Assembly: GCA_003021335.1 (NCBI GenBank)
Contig: PXQL01000055.1
Span: forward strand, 3,817-10,168
DNA length: 6,352 nucleotides
Reading direction: 5' to 3'
From: Halobacteriales archaeon QH_10_67_13
GTDB lineage: Archaea > Halobacteriota > Halobacteria > Halobacteriales > Haloarculaceae
Position numbers and translations under genes: made by a program. The notes beneath the pieces were generated by a model that worked only from the letters and a program-made list of their open reading frames with translations, had not been told where the DNA came from and made no database searches. This document shows, one piece after another, positions 6,192-6,352 of this stretch. The stretch's first letter is position 1, and each line of letters begins with the position of its first letter.

Positions 6192-6352
6192 ATGCAGGAG
6201 CTACCCGACGGCTGGAAGCGGTGGAACGAGGGCGAACGGAAACTCGTGTGGGCCTACCGGCCCGACGTGTTCGACGGCGGCGCGTTCCCCCCGCCGTGTC
6301 TCCCGACCATCTACGTGACGCAGGGCCGTCGCTCTCGGCGTCCCGGCACCGA
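6192..6352 (+). CDS. Small conserved haloarchaeal protein, possibly DUF5820 family, partial
   Basis: An open frame starts with ATG at 6192 and runs 53 codons to the right edge without a stop. It begins MQELPDGWKRWNEGERK, followed by LVWAYRPDVFDGGAF, PPPCLPTIYVT and GRRSRRPGT. The pattern of an aromatic-rich N-terminus, AYRPDVFD, CLPTIYVT and RSRRPG resembles a short haloarchaeal family of unknown function that I recall as DUF5820; I am more sure that it is a real conserved gene than of the number. No signal peptide or membrane segment is visible. It is divergent from the prkA operon and shares its upstream region. I see no clear Shine-Dalgarno sequence before the ATG, so the start is chosen by family-like content and position. 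No function should be assigned. Confidence 0.75.
   Translation, partial: MQELPDGWKRWNEGERKLVWAYRPDVFDGGAFPPPCLPTIYVTQGRRSRRPGT

Noticed and set aside
1..6352. Mobile elements, CRISPR arrays, tRNA genes or integration sites
   Set aside because: No terminal inverted repeats, transposase motifs, regularly spaced repeats or tRNA-like cloverleaf sequence were seen. The gene content is ordinary haloarchaeal chromosome.

Overview
The window looks like chromosomal DNA of a haloarchaeon (class Halobacteria). It is GC-rich, the predicted proteins are strongly acidic (many Asp/Glu, few Lys), Shine-Dalgarno matches are present only at some starts, and the gene set is one I associate with halophilic archaea. 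I cannot assign a genus.

Four genes lie head to tail on the minus strand, reading from about 5958 down to the left edge: a first PrkA-type AAA+ protein (5958-3944, interrupted by a frameshift), a second, larger PrkA paralogue (3942-1654), a DUF444/YeaH-type von Willebrand factor A protein (1663-344), and the N-terminal part of a SpoVR/YcgB protein (351 to the left edge, continuing outside). The junctions are extremely tight: a 1-nt gap, a 10-nt overlap and an 8-nt overlap. They should be one translationally coupled operon. On the plus strand a divergent gene begins at 6192 and runs off the right edge; it resembles a small uncharacterised haloarchaeal protein. The 233 bp between the divergent starts (5959-6191) is the only sizeable non-coding stretch and must carry both promoters. 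I see one small perfect dyad there but no convincing TATA box.

Functionally this is the archaeal form of the widespread PrkA-YeaH-SpoVR module (YeaG, YeaH and YcgB in Escherichia coli), linked in bacteria to sporulation, stationary phase and starvation. A hexamer-forming AAA+ ATPase would work with a MIDAS-containing VWA protein, as in MoxR/VWA and ChlI/ChlD pairs. The archaeal twist is two diverged PrkA paralogues encoded side by side.

The most notable feature is that this copy looks damaged. prkA1 has a -1 frameshift at a short C run (minus strand) that separates the ATPase half from the C-terminal half. The C-terminal half also appears to lack about 17 residues between two copies of an Arg-Arg-Ala block. 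The SpoVR N-terminus appears to lack roughly 100 residues that the family normally has before its H-x(3)-H-x-DFF region. The latter two points rest on my memory of the families. The second PrkA and the VWA gene look intact. The module is either decaying in this strain, uses unusual expression, or is affected by sequence or assembly error.
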